In this document: positions 28,143 through 38,045 of the stretch, one piece after another
Position numbering within the stretch: position 1 is the first letter of the stretch
Layout: every line of letters begins with the position of its first letter
Assembly (NCBI RefSeq): GCF_026535915.1
Contig: NZ_JAFNPF010000001.1
Location: 1,860,001-1,924,000, forward strand
Reading direction: 5' to 3'
DNA: 64,000 nt
Source of the DNA: Snodgrassella sp945267035
GTDB taxonomy: Bacteria; Pseudomonadota; Gammaproteobacteria; Burkholderiales; Neisseriaceae
Made by a program: the position numbers and the translations under genes
Notes under the pieces: model-generated
What the model was told of the DNA's origin: nothing
What the model saw: the letters and a program-made list of their open reading frames with translations, nothing else
The model's database searches: none

Positions 28143-28388
28143 TTAATATTGATCTGTTACACAATCGTCATATCTTTTCTGATAATCATCTGCAATTTGT
28201 ACGCCTGCCTTTTTAAGCTTCTCATTTATTTTTCTCTCTTCGGGATTTAGTTTACTTTCTCCTCTAATATTAATAAGGGGATTATTCTCAACCGCATTCA
28301 TCCCTGCCACTCCGGCTATCTGCGCATTGCTTATATTCCCCCGGTTATTCCCCCAAGCTACTAATGCGACCTTTAATCTGCTAATCAC
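28143..28388 (-). pseudogene. Truncated pre-toxin VENN relic
   Basis: The minus strand reads GNISNAQIAGVAGMNAVENN and the start of the conserved post-VENN stretch, then stops after CVTDQ. The same DNA, continuing into the symE-like sequence, recurs at 32219–32711, so this is a ~490-base direct repeat of that cassette head. Nothing of a toxin remains. Confidence 0.8.
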
Positions 28389-28412
28389 AAACCTTAAACG
28401 AGGAAATTTTCT

Positions 28413-28640
28413 ATGAATTACAACATATTTTAAGCTGAATCAACCACAGACAAAGCACCAACACACCAACCCCTCTGAGCAATTTTATACCATCGGTTAC
28501 GTACCTCAATGCACAAAACCCATCCGCAGACAACCTGACCATTAAAGGCAGGAGGCTAGAGCAGATAGGGCTTTAAGTGGGTAACCCTGTTATCGTTAAG
28601 ATTGAGCAGAGCAAGTTGGTTATAGAGCCTGATTTATTAA
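28413..28640 (+). pseudogene. symE-like relic, copy 1
   Basis: Degenerate frame related to SymE: recognisable pieces are STTDKAPTHQPL, TIGYVPQ and, in another frame, NPVIVKIEQSKLVIE, matching the SymE C-terminus (PVxVxVExxxLVI). In-frame stops near the start and frame changes rule out a complete protein. It lies antisense to the surrounding cassettes. Confidence 0.65.
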
Positions 28641-28651
28641 AAAAGAATTTG

Positions 28652-29122
28652 TTAACATATAATTTCATAAAGTGTATCAGGCGGTGCTTGATATGCTTCA
28701 AAATCAGCATGAATAATTTCTCTCATTTCAGAAAAATTTATTTTTTTTATCGTTTCTATTTCACAACTGTCAGTCAATGATATAACCATTTTAGATGCAT
28801 TAGTAATTTTAATTATTTCTGACATAACATTAAAAAGGATATTAAGCCGATCTTCAGCAATATTTGGAAAACCTAAATTTGTTTCAGGGGCATAATCAAT
28901 ATAATCAATTAAAAAACTTGCATTAAAATACTCGTTATCATCACCAATTACAAAAATAAATTGTTTTTGCTTATTAGGTAACATTAAATCGGGAAAATTA
29001 TATAGCTCATTGATTCCAATATTCTTTATTCCAATATTATATTTTTTTTCAATAAAATCTATCAAAGAAGTTAAATCTTCTTCTCCTAAGTGATAGATAT
29101 ATCCTCTTACATCATTTGACAT
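28652..29122 (-). CDS. Cassette 5 immunity protein candidate
   Basis: 156 residues, intact, acidic, no signal peptide. Helix and strand patterns are mixed (DDNEYFNASFLIDYIDYAPE). It directly follows the toxin fragment at 29131 with an 8-base gap and a preceding AGGAAAAA site, which is the usual place of a CdiI protein. No named immunity family is recognised. Confidence 0.6.
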   Translation of the reverse strand: MSNDVRGYIYHLGEEDLTSLIDFIEKKYNIGIKNIGINELYNFPDLMLPNKQKQFIFVIGDDNEYFNASFLIDYIDYAPETNLGFPNIAEDRLNILFNVMSEIIKITNASKMVISLTDSCEIETIKKINFSEMREIIHADFEAYQAPPDTLYEIIC

Positions 29123-29130
29123 AATTTTTC

Positions 29131-29566
29131 CTATTTCTTTTTATCATTAATCCATTCTCCTAATGGTTTACCGTTTTTATCAATTTTTCTATAATATTTA
29201 CCAATAGGCTTTCCTTGATTATTATACATTATTTTATGTTCATGAGCTTCAGCTCTCCCGTCTGGACCTAATTTTATTTCTTTGTGGGGATTCAATTGAC
29301 CATAATCTTCTCTTGAGAACATATTCCCATTTTTATAATAATAAGTAACACTTTTAGAACCATTTGCTCTCGATACTTCATAAATTGAGTTTGGTGTTGA
29401 GGTTTTTGGTGCTTTCCCTGATGATACAATGATGTGTTCAGTAACAACTTCTTCCGGCAATCTGTTCGGGTCGATTTCTCCTGTTAGTGGATTAATGGCT
29501 TCTGGATATTTGTCTTTAGGTAATTGACTAATCAGGTAATCTGCTGCTAGTTCCGCTCCCGTTGCT
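29131..29566 (-). pseudogene. Cassette 5: pre-toxin fragment fused to a toxin C-terminus
   Basis: Positions 29566–29460 encode the shared pre-toxin segment (ELAADYLISQLPKDKYPEAI…DPNRLPEE). The frame then continues without a break into ~105 unrelated residues ending DKNGKPLGEWINDKKK. The join bypasses VENN entirely, so it is a deletion product. The toxin part has a run of His and Glu (AEAHEHKI) near a basic, Gly-rich strand pattern, reminiscent of small nuclease toxins. No start codon precedes the pre-toxin fragment except internal ones. Confidence 0.6.
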
Positions 29567-29712
29567 ACATTTTATATTTTACAAATTACATTTTTACTAG
29601 CTCATTTCTTAATACCAATTATTCCAAATGAGTATTATTTTTCAATTACTTTTCAAGTAATATATTGAATCTTGATTATTATAATATTGATTTGAAGATA
29701 TTATTATATAAT

Positions 29713-30357
29713 CTAATTTTCTTTTAAATATTCTAAATAAAATTTTAATTTTTTAAATCCTTCAATTTTACAATTTTTTGAACCTAATGTGCAAAATAAA
29801 TTTTTTATTAACTCTTTATCATTTGGTATACAGCGATATATATATTGATAATGTATTATGCAAGTTAGTAAATCAGCATCTTCTGGTAATGGTAATGATA
29901 AATATTTGTCAAACATTTTTATTCCACATTGATCAGGTTTATTATCCATAAATATTTTTTTTGGAGATTCATAACTAATTCCAGTTTTTTGTTTAAACCA
30001 TGTTAACCAGTTATATTTTCCAGCTACGTAAGCTCCTGAAAGATAGAAAACCCGAGCACCACTATATTCAAATATTTTTTTATTTGTTGTAATGTCAATT
30101 TCTTTGACCAATATTTTTGGAATAGTATCATATATATCACTGACGCTTTTATAATTATGCTCAGTTATTTTATCAAAATAGTCCGTATACTTTTTCAATT
30201 GTCTTAATGAACAATTTCCGGTATAAAAACATTGATCAAATTTCTCTAATTTACAAAAAAAATTTTGCTGTTCCTTTATATCAAACTCTCTAGCAATTAA
30301 TGGATTTTGAATTATTAAAATTGATATTAATAATCCTTTTTTTAAATAATTAAGCAT
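29713..30357 (-). CDS. Cassette 4b immunity candidate with signal peptide
   Basis: 214 residues from ATG 30357, chosen because GGAG lies 6 bases upstream; an ATG at 30369 lacks a site. The N-terminus LKKGLLISILIIQNPLIARE looks like a signal peptide or anchor. The mature part has eight Cys (for example FFCKLEKFDQCFYTGNC), consistent with disulfides in the periplasm. It follows the toxin fragment at 30370 directly. If it is the immunity protein, the toxin would act outside the cytoplasm. This is inferred from position and signal only. Confidence 0.5.
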   Translation of the reverse strand: MLNYLKKGLLISILIIQNPLIAREFDIKEQQNFFCKLEKFDQCFYTGNCSLRQLKKYTDYFDKITEHNYKSVSDIYDTIPKILVKEIDITTNKKIFEYSGARVFYLSGAYVAGKYNWLTWFKQKTGISYESPKKIFMDNKPDQCGIKMFDKYLSLPLPEDADLLTCIIHYQYIYRCIPNDKELIKNLFCTLGSKNCKIEGFKKLKFYLEYLKEN

Positions 30358-30369
30358 ATAACTCTCCAT

Positions 30370-31078
30370 TTACTTAATAGGCTTGCCATTTTTCAATTTA
30401 AATCTAGCCCTTATGAATTGAGGGTTTCCTCGATCATCAAATCTATTAACCCCTAGATCGTAATATCCATCTTTATCAGTTTTGATTTCCGTCTTTTGTG
30501 GAGTGAATTGATTCCCTTTTTTTTGTTCAGTTATACCAACAACTTTATTATTTGTTTGATCAATATAAAACATTATATATTTTCTTCCAGAATTTATATC
30601 TATTATATCCCCCTGTGTTCTATCAGTATTATCAATTTTATTCTGTACTTTGACAGCATTTGCATGATCTTTATTAAAGTCGGAATTTTCATCTTGCAGT
30701 ATACCACCTTGGTTTTTATCCCAACGACCTGCACTACCAATAGGTGTTCCATGCTTAGATTTTTCATATTGTTCAACTATTTCATGCATTATTGCTGCTA
30801 TACCACTCATTCCATAAGGAACTTTGTCATATTCATAAATATCTGCTAAATCAATAATTTGATTGATGTAATCGCCGGTATTTACATAAGGAACATCTTT
30901 ATCAATTGTGACTTTAGCAATATTTTCAGGATCATTAATCATGTCTTTTCAATTCACGATATACTTTTTCTTCTTTTTCTGTGAGTTGACTGATATCACC
31001 TACTATCACCAGATCCAAAACTTCATATCCATCCTTGGTTTTAATAGTATTACCATTCTTATCCACTTGGAAAATGTT
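30370..31078 (-). pseudogene. Cassette 4b: frameshifted toxin fragment with HEIVE motif
   Basis: Two frames together give one protein text. 31078–30945 reads NIFQVDKNGNTIKTKDGYEV…ELKRHD then stops; an ATG four bases later opens 190 codons (30942–30370). The second part holds IAAIMHEIVEQYEKSKHG, an HExxE-type motif (H53, E54, E57), followed by HANAVKVQNKI. This pattern is known from Rhs-associated toxin tips that look like metallopeptidases. The N-terminal end and pre-toxin are missing. Activity is doubtful as it stands. Confidence 0.5.
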
Positions 31079-31081
31079 AAT

Positions 31082-31354
31082 TTACAAAGTGGAAATGATT
31101 TCATTGCTAATTACTTTAATCCAAACTTCTCCAGACTCCATTAACAAAGTTTCTGATTCTATTTTCACAAGTGCAATATAAGAACCAAATAACTCTTCGC
31201 CATCCAGCATATTTCTGCATTCAAATTCCTTCACATTTTTACAATGAATTTTTCCCAAAGAATGCCCATTATAAGTACTCCATATATCAAAAATAAGATC
31301 ACGCCCAAAATTATTAAAATTTATAGTTCCAAGACATACATCTTCTAATTTCAT
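31082..31354 (-). CDS. Cassette 4 immunity protein candidate
   Basis: 90 residues, intact, mostly beta pattern (LIFDIWSTYNGHSLGKI, SYIALVKIESETLLM). Its ATG lies 3 bases after the toxin stop codon at 31358, as expected of a translationally coupled CdiI gene. Family not recognised. Confidence 0.6.
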   Translation of the reverse strand: MKLEDVCLGTINFNNFGRDLIFDIWSTYNGHSLGKIHCKNVKEFECRNMLDGEELFGSYIALVKIESETLLMESGEVWIKVISNEIISTL

Positions 31355-31357
31355 ACT

Positions 31358-32400
31358 TTACTCCACAAAATGTCCAGTTGAATGTGATTGATCTGGTATC
31401 CTATTACCAAAATAATCTTGTCGTTCCGAGTATTTACCTGATCTATCTGATTTCCATTCTTTCTGCGTTCTAATAACTTCACCTGTTGGCGTGATGGTTA
31501 CAGTGACACCATCTGGACCTTTCCATGTTTCGTAGCCTCCCTGTGATTGTCCATTACTAATAAATCCTTTAGATCTTAGATCTTCATAGAACTCCTTTCT
31601 TGTTTTAGGTAAATCCGGAGTTACCTGCCCCTTAGTTCACTTTCCAGCATTCGATTCATTTTTTAGTCCCTTGATGGGCCTTTGCAGCATTTTTATTGGT
31701 GTATTCTTACCAGCATTCCATTTGGCATTATACCTTTCTCTTATTAATCTTATCTCTTAATTTGTTAATTTTCTTCCCGCTCTTAATACTGCTGCTTGTA
31801 TCACAGCATCAATACCCACTCCCCCAATCATTAATGCATCTACTTGCTGCTGCATTACACTATATGAACCTAGGTGATTTGCCACTAGTTCATATTGAAG
31901 TACTCTTGTCGCTATTTGTTCATCTGACTTCCCTGACCGTTTCATTTGTTTTACCAGGTTGGTCATGGTTATTTGATGAAAATACTCATTCGACATTCTT
32001 GTCGCTGGTATCCATTCATTTGCGTTTATATTTATGATGCGTGATCCTCTTGCTCTTTGGCTTTCGCCCGCTCCTTGCATCATTTTTGTAGCATAGCTTG
32101 TCAATAATATTTGGATTCTTCTTCTGTTAGTTGTCCCGTCATATACAAATTCAATATGATTTTGTTTGCTTCTTCTGAGACTTTTCTAGAGTCTTTTTCT
32201 ACTTGTTGTCTACATTGATCTGTTACACAAGCGTCATATCTTTTCTGATTATCATCTGTAATTTGTACGCCTGCCTTTTTAAGCTTGTCATTTATTTTTC
32301 TTTCTTCAGGATTTAGTTTACTTTCTCCTTTAATATTAATAAGGGCACTATTCTCAACCGCATTCATCCCTGCCACTCAGGCTATCTGCGCATTGCTTAT
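31358..32400 (-). pseudogene. Cassette 4: broken VENN/toxin gene
   Basis: Begins with the shared VENN head (here VENS, 32376), loses frame by one base in a T-run near 32101, stops at RKLTN* near 31757, then again at NAGK* near 31640. Behind these lies a toxin domain of ~85 residues: KTRKEFYEDLRSKGF, YETWKGPDGVTVTITPTGEV, and a closing DQSHSTGHFVE. The compact basic beta-rich tail with two late His resembles small RNase toxins. Three lesions make it a pseudogene while its immunity gene is intact. Confidence 0.72.
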
Positions 32401-32478
32401 ATTCCCCCGGTTATTCCCCCAAGCTACTAATGCGACCTTTAATCTGCTAATCACAAACCTTAAACGAGGAAATTTTCT

Positions 32479-32711
32479 ATGAATTACAACATATTTTAAG
32501 CTGAATCAACCACAGACAAAGCACCAACACACCAACCCCTCTGAGCAATTTTATACCATCGGTTACGTACCTCAATGCACAAAACCCATCCGCAGACAAC
32601 CTGACCATTAAAGGCAGGAGGCTAGAGCAGATAGGGCTTTAAGTGGGTAACTCTGTTATCATTAAGATTGAGCAGGGCAAGTTGATTATTGAACTGGCGA
32701 TGCAGATCTAA
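32479..32711 (+). pseudogene. symE-like relic, copy 2
   Basis: Nearly identical to copy 1 at 28413, with the same in-frame stop soon after the ATG. It ends with TAA at 32709–32711 in the frame of the SymE tail (KIEQGKLIIELAMQI-like). Confidence 0.65.
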
Positions 32712-32790
32712 AAGTTGATAAACAATTTGCTCAGGTCTACATTATAGTAAAACCAAGTTTTTTTATACTAGGATTTGTGGGTCAGTATAA

Positions 32791-33105
32791 CTATTTTAAC
32801 AATATTTCTGGTGTAGCAAATCCTGTTTCAATATTAATATCATATTGGCCGCCGTTCCACCTATAACCTTTCAATCTATTTCCATCCATTCTAATCCCTT
32901 GAAAACTACCATCTTGTTCTAAATCAGAATTAGAAAAAATTTGCCAAATAACATTTCCTTCATTATCGATTTTAAAAACATTTCTGACTTTATTATTTAT
33001 ATCATTATTTAATATAGAATTAAAACTATCTACTCGTACTATATACAGGTTATTTGATAAACATAAACTTTCCACTATATCTTTTTTACTAATATGCCTA
33101 ATCAT
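32791..33105 (-). CDS. Cassette 3 immunity protein candidate
   Basis: 104 residues, intact. The start ATG at 33105 overlaps the toxin stop (ATGA, 33102–33105), showing coupling to the toxin. Beta-rich with several Trp and Asn-Gly turns (GNVIWQIFSNSDLEQDGSF, GYRWNGGQYDI). No signal peptide. Family not recognised; role from position. Confidence 0.65.
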   Translation of the reverse strand: MIRHISKKDIVESLCLSNNLYIVRVDSFNSILNNDINNKVRNVFKIDNEGNVIWQIFSNSDLEQDGSFQGIRMDGNRLKGYRWNGGQYDINIETGFATPEILLK

Positions 33106-34208
33106 TTTATTGGCCTCTTATTATGAAAATTATTGATAGGTATTTCTTGCAATAATTGATATTGAGTCCCCACTTTATTTTGAACTCCAAAATTAGGTTG
33201 GGCTGCAACTTTACCTGTTTGCATTTTTGTTCCAGCCGGTATTGTAACATCAACTATATGTGTAGGTACTGCTGGTAAAGCAAGATGTTGTTGTATTTGC
33301 TGTGGCGTCATCCCTTTTATTTCACTAGCCCTCACAATAAAAGCTCCTGAAGGTTTATTTAACCCTTCCACATAAACACGAACAAATTCACCCTTTATTT
33401 CCGTGACTGTTGTAAATTGCCTTACTTGGGCTGAAGGATCGTATGGTGAATTCCAACCAGAGTCTATATGTGGTTTATTTGCCTCTGCAGCACTAATTGC
33501 TTTAACATCTTTTATTTGAGTTGATGTTAGGCCCGTTCCCTTTCCTGCCTTAGATCCCTTTCCGGCACTGATATTATCATTAAAAATTCTAAAACTTTTT
33601 TTAAGTGCTTCTGCAACATTTATTTTATTACTACCTTTTTCTCCTTGTGAATTTGGTGAATTTTTCCTACCTGATGTTTTTCCTGCCAGCTTGCTTCCAC
33701 CTGACAACACAATACCCAATAACATTTGATTATGAAAATTGTATATTTCCTCATCTGTCATCTCTGAAAAATCAACATGTTTATATATTGGATATTGCTT
33801 TATTTGGGAAGCTTGTTGTTTTATTGTTTTCTCTTTTCCAAATTCTGTATCTGCTTTATTTTTTCTATCTTGCTCTAAAAATGTATTAATACAAGTTTGA
33901 TTTATACCACAAAGATCAGTAACTAAAAATTTACCCCTCACTCCGTCTAAATTGTTATTATCTATCGGTGTATAGACCATATCATCACCGCTTTGGGCAT
34001 TGCCTATTTGATCTCTACAAGCTTTACTGAACCTATCTTTACTACATATATCTGTCAGCAATTTTCTATTTCTCTCATCTTCTTCATTCATTTGTTGAAT
34101 TATTTGATCACATTCTTTTTTGTTAGTACAATTTCTTAATTTTTTGGAATAATACATTAGCCTATCTTCTGATAGGTAATTATTCTCAACCGCATTCATC
34201 CCTGCCAC
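33102..34208 (-). CDS. Cassette 3: VENN plus a different entry domain and toxin tip
   Basis: 368 residues from MAGMNAVENN. Directly after VENN it reads YLSEDRLMYYSKKLRNCTNK, with Cys residues spaced as in the alternative post-VENN 'entry' domains of CdiA proteins; the other cassettes share a different sequence here. A linker AGKGSKAGKGTGL precedes the tip. The tip reads PHIDSGWNSPYDPSAQVRQF, EFVRVYVEGLNKPSGAFIV, then GMTPQQIQQHLALPAVPTH, a toxin tip I have the impression is common in FHA-type proteins but cannot name. The pre-toxin part upstream is broken, so it lacks its own secretion region. Confidence 0.65.
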   Translation of the reverse strand: MAGMNAVENNYLSEDRLMYYSKKLRNCTNKKECDQIIQQMNEEDERNRKLLTDICSKDRFSKACRDQIGNAQSGDDMVYTPIDNNNLDGVRGKFLVTDLCGINQTCINTFLEQDRKNKADTEFGKEKTIKQQASQIKQYPIYKHVDFSEMTDEEIYNFHNQMLLGIVLSGGSKLAGKTSGRKNSPNSQGEKGSNKINVAEALKKSFRIFNDNISAGKGSKAGKGTGLTSTQIKDVKAISAAEANKPHIDSGWNSPYDPSAQVRQFTTVTEIKGEFVRVYVEGLNKPSGAFIVRASEIKGMTPQQIQQHLALPAVPTHIVDVTIPAGTKMQTGKVAAQPNFGVQNKVGTQYQLLQEIPINNFHNKRPIK

Positions 34209-35220
34209 TCCGGCTATCTGCGCATTGCTTATATTCCCTCCGGTTATTCCCCCCCGCTACTGAGGCAACTGCGGATGACAGGTCTCTTATGGTGCTTTTC
34301 ACTTCTTCCGGCAGTCTGTTCGGGTCGATTTCTCCTGTTAGTGGATTTATGGCTTCTGGATATTTGTCTTTAGGTAATTGACTAATCAGGTAATCTGCTG
34401 CTAGTTGCGCCTGCTGCGCCGGCGGCTGCATTGCCTCCGTTGACGCTTGCCGTAACTGCTCCCAATATCGCATGGGCCAGTAGTTGAGCTGCTTTGTTCT
34501 GATCTTCTCCATGTCCAAACTTCCGCCCTATTAATTCGGAGGCATATGGGGCTAAGGTGTTGGTTAGCACTTGCATATTGGTTTGTCCTCCCAATATGCC
34601 GGTGATGGCGGTGGTGACTGCATTTAAGGCGCGGCTCTTGTTGCCGCCTATGCCCCAGGATTGGGCCTAATCATCTGCTGCTTGATATTCTTTATTGGTC
34701 TTTCTTAGTACGAGTTGTTTTTCTGATTCTGTCAGTTTGTTATATTCTTGCCACAGTTCTGGGTTGTTGTTATACATTTCCTGTTCGGCTTGCTCTCGCG
34801 CTTCCAAGCGTTCTTTGGCCGCTTTGTTGGCCATGTCGCTACTGAAGGTACGCACACTTTGCATGATGGTTGCGGTGGCGTCGGCTACTGCCTGCTGTTT
34901 GTCGAGTATTTGCTGTAAATCCGGCAGTTGGTTTACTTGGCTATGCGCAGTGTTGATGTCGCTGTGAATACCCAGTTCTTCTACGCTGGTCTCTTTACCA
35001 TTGATGATGATCTGTCCCGGGCTTAAGGTGGCATGGGTGGTGCTTTTATCGCTGCCACTTTGATGCTGCGGTATGCTCGGTGTATAGTGCGGTTTGCCCG
35101 GTTCACTTGAGCCTAGTCCAGAGACGCCTCCGTTGATGGACGCGGTATTGGCTTTGAAACTAGATTGGTTTTCAATAATGAGATTCCCGCCAGTTAGGTG
35201 GGGATCATTACCGCTATGAT
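34186..35220 (-). pseudogene. Cassette 3: broken pre-toxin region
   Basis: Near-copy of the cdiA region encoding SFKANTASINGG to the VENN head. It carries a TAG nonsense codon near 34670 (after EYQAADD), an 11-base deletion near 34405 (…AAGAT then SSRLPD), and one extra C in the C-tract near 34250. It has no start or signal sequence, so it serves at most as recombination homology for the tip downstream. Confidence 0.8.
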
Positions 35221-35571
35221 ATTTTTGTCATTATATTCTTAATGATGAGTTCAACAGATAGTTCTAACTTATCGCTATCTATCGTATAACGGTTTAATTC
35301 AATTTGATTTTCTGCATCAAGAGGCTTTTCTATAATCTTTTTCTACTTGTTGTCTACATTGATCTGTTACACAAGCGTCATATCTTTTCTGATTATCATC
35401 TGCAATTTGTACGCCTGCCTTTTTAAGCTTCTCATTTATTTATCTCTCTTCGGGATTTAGTTTACTTTCTCCCTTAATATTAATAAGGGCATTATTTTCA
35501 ACCGCATTCATCCCTGCCACTCCGGCTATCTGCGCATTGCTTATATTCCCCCCCGGTTATTCCCCCTGCTA
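35221..35571 (-). pseudogene. Deletion relic: VENN head joined to an immunity-gene tail
   Basis: 35571–35345 is the VENN head with a stop after NPEER and an extra C. At 35345 it joins, out of frame, sequence encoding DAENQIELNRYTIDSDKLEL to a TAG near 35221. The same tail follows the immunity gene at 38412–38597. The junction AAAGATTATAGAAAAGCCTCTTGATGC shows a toxin and most of an immunity gene were deleted between cassettes. Confidence 0.7.
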
Positions 35572-35622
35572 CTGAGGCAACCGCTAACTTGCTAACCACA
35601 ACTAACTATTACGGAGTTAACT

Positions 35623-35828
35623 ATGGCTAATATATGTTCAACGCTAAAATCAACCACAGACAAAGCACCAGCACTACAACCCACTGAGCGATTTTACACC
35701 GTCGGTTACGTGCCACAAAACCCAACCCCAGCCCTCAACTGACTATTAAAAGCAGGTGGCTGGGGCAGATAGGGTTTTATGCTGGACAACCGGTCATTAT
35801 TAAAGTTGAACAGAGCCAGTTTTGTTAA
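35623..35828 (+). pseudogene. symE-like relic, copy 3
   Basis: Opens MANICSTLKSTTDKAPALQP with TERFYTVGYVPQ, loses frame near 35740 at a TGA, and continues in another frame with LGQIGFYAGQPVIIKVEQSQF. The SymE-like C-terminal barrel signature is clear but the gene is frameshifted. Confidence 0.7.
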
Positions 35829-35850
35829 AGCTTAATTTCAAAGCTAAATA

Positions 35851-36075
35851 TCAAAGATCTCTAATTAAGGGATCTTTGTTTTTCTGAATTAACTGTTGAT
35901 ACATTTTTTTTGCCTCATTTAAGCTTTCTACATTCGCTCCGCCGGAAAAATCTGGATCATCTGATTGAACAGGATCATCTTCCCAATTGCAGATATAACA
36001 TATTTCGTAGTCACCCAAATTACTTATAGTTTTATTACCACAGCATGGGCAAGAATATAATTTTTTTTCAATCAT
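35851..36075 (-). CDS. Cassette 2 immunity protein, CPCC family
   Basis: 74 residues with CPCC at 9–12 and CYIC at 26–29, followed by WEDDPVQSDDPDFSGGAN, the signature of the cysteine-rich CPCC family, which is repeatedly found as the immunity partner of polymorphic toxins. The four Cys probably bind zinc. Start overlaps the toxin stop (ATGA, 36072–36075). Intact. Confidence 0.8.
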   Translation of the reverse strand: MIEKKLYSCPCCGNKTISNLGDYEICYICNWEDDPVQSDDPDFSGGANVESLNEAKKMYQQLIQKNKDPLIRDL

Positions 36076-38045
36076 TTTTGTTTATTCCAGTATTCTAAAC
36101 CTTTTTTAGGTTTAAACATTGTTCTAGGTGTTCCATCTGCATTTTTTATTGCAAAAATATTTTTTAATGGATTGTAGTATAGCGTATCCCCATTTTTTCT
36201 AACTTTTGTCAAAGTTCCTTTAGGTGGATTTCTTACAAAATTATGGGTAGCATCAACGTATTGTTTTGAATTTTGAAATTCAGGAAACTCATTTTTATGT
36301 TTATCCCAATGATCGTAAGCATTTTTAACTGGCTCTTTTTTATTTGTTTCTGTCCAAATTTTATCTTCTGGACGCTTACCTAAATTAGCATTAATATCTT
36401 GTTCTTTTTTTACAAGGGCACTAAACTTGCTACTTTTATTTCCTTTCTGATTGGTAACCTGATTTTCAAGTATTTTATCCTTAGTTTGTTTATATTTTCC
36501 ACCCCCTTGTTTAACATTCCCTTTTCCGTGATTTGCTTCTAACGCTTTTTTGTCTAATGGCTTGTTGGCGCCCGTCCCCTTTCCAGCATTCGATTCATTT
36601 TCTAGTCTCTTGGGGGGCCTTTGCAGCATTTTTATTGGTGTATTCTTACCAGCATTCCATTTGGCATTATACCTTTCTCTTATTAATCTTATCTCTTGAT
36701 TTGTTAATTTTCTTCCCTTTCTTAATACTGCTGCATGTATCACAGCATCAATACCCACTCCCCCAATCATTAATGCATCTACTTGCTGTTGCAATTCACT
36801 ATATGAACCTAGGTAATTTGCCACTAGTTCATATTGAAATACTCTTGTCGCTATTTGTTCATCTGAATTTCCTGAGCGCTTCATATGTTTTACCAGGTTA
36901 GTCATGATTATTTGATTAAAATACTCATTCGACATTCTTGTCGCTGGTATCCATTCATTTGCGTTTATATTTATGATGCGTGATCCTCTTGCTCTTTGGC
37001 TTTCGCCCGCTCCTTGCATCATTTTTGTAGCATAGCTTGTCAATAATATTTTGGATTCTTCTTCTGTTAGTTGTCCCGTCATATACAAATTCAATATGAT
37101 TTTCTTTGCCTCTTCTGAGGCTTTTCTATAATCTTTTTCTACTTGTTCTCTACATTGATCTGTTACACAAGCGTCATATCTTTTCTGATAATCATCTGCA
37201 ATTTGTACGCCTGCCTTTTTAAGCTTGTCATTTATTTTTCTCTCTTCAGAATTTAGTTTACTTTCTCCTTTAATATTTATAAGGGCATTATTCTCAACCG
37301 CATTCATCCCTGCCACTCCGGCTATCTGCGCATTGCTTATATTCCCCCCGGTTATCCCCCCTGCTACTGAGGCGACTGCGGATGACAGGTCTCTTATGGT
37401 GCTTTTCACCTCTTCCGGCAGTCTGTTCGGGTCGATTTCTCCTGTTAATGGATTTATGGCTTCTGGATATTTGTCTTTAGGTAATTGACTAATCAGGTAA
37501 TCTGCTGCTAGTTCCGCTCCCGTTGCGCCTGCTGCTCCGGCGGCTGCATTGCCTCCGTTGACGCTTGCCGTAACTGCTCCCAATATCGCATGGGCCAGTA
37601 GTTGAGCTGCTTTGTTCTGATCTTCTCCATGTCCAAACTTCCGCCCTATTAGTTCGGAGACATATGGGGCTAAGGTGTTGGTTAGCACTTGCATATTGGT
37701 TTGTCCTCCCAATATGCCGGTGATGGCGGTGATGACAGCATTTAAGGCGCGGCTCTTGTTGCCACCTATGCCCCAGGATTGGGCCTGATCTTCTGCTGCT
37801 TGATATTCTTTATTGGTCTTTCTTAGTACTTGTTGTTTTTCTGATTCTGTCAGTTTGTTATATTCTTGCCATAGTTCTGGGTTGTTGTTATGCATTTCCT
37901 GTTCAGCTTGCTCTCGCGCTTCTAAGCGTTCTTTGGCCGCTTTGTTGGCCATGTCGCTACTGAAGGTACGCACACTTTGCATGATGGTTGCGGTGGCGTC
38001 GGCTACTGCCTGCTGTTTGTCGAGTATTTGCTGTAAATCCGGCAA
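36072..38045 (-). CDS. Cassette 2: start-less orphan CdiA C-terminus with RNase-like toxin
   Basis: 657 residues from the first possible start (TTG 38045), but the frame is open back to about 38340 without ATG or GTG. It repeats the cdiA pre-toxin region (DLQQILDKQQAVADATATIM onwards), VENN near residue 255, and the shared post-VENN stretch to NESNAGKGTG. The ~165-residue tip ends with HWDKHKNEFPEF, YVDATHNFVRNPPKG, and KNGDTLYYNPLKNIFAIKN; this looks like the barnase/EndoU/colicin-type (BECR) RNase tips. Without a start and signal it is best read as a silent cassette. Confidence 0.72.
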   Translation of the reverse strand: MPDLQQILDKQQAVADATATIMQSVRTFSSDMANKAAKERLEAREQAEQEMHNNNPELWQEYNKLTESEKQQVLRKTNKEYQAAEDQAQSWGIGGNKSRALNAVITAITGILGGQTNMQVLTNTLAPYVSELIGRKFGHGEDQNKAAQLLAHAILGAVTASVNGGNAAAGAAGATGAELAADYLISQLPKDKYPEAINPLTGEIDPNRLPEEVKSTIRDLSSAVASVAGGITGGNISNAQIAGVAGMNAVENNALINIKGESKLNSEERKINDKLKKAGVQIADDYQKRYDACVTDQCREQVEKDYRKASEEAKKIILNLYMTGQLTEEESKILLTSYATKMMQGAGESQRARGSRIININANEWIPATRMSNEYFNQIIMTNLVKHMKRSGNSDEQIATRVFQYELVANYLGSYSELQQQVDALMIGGVGIDAVIHAAVLRKGRKLTNQEIRLIRERYNAKWNAGKNTPIKMLQRPPKRLENESNAGKGTGANKPLDKKALEANHGKGNVKQGGGKYKQTKDKILENQVTNQKGNKSSKFSALVKKEQDINANLGKRPEDKIWTETNKKEPVKNAYDHWDKHKNEFPEFQNSKQYVDATHNFVRNPPKGTLTKVRKNGDTLYYNPLKNIFAIKNADGTPRTMFKPKKGLEYWNKQK

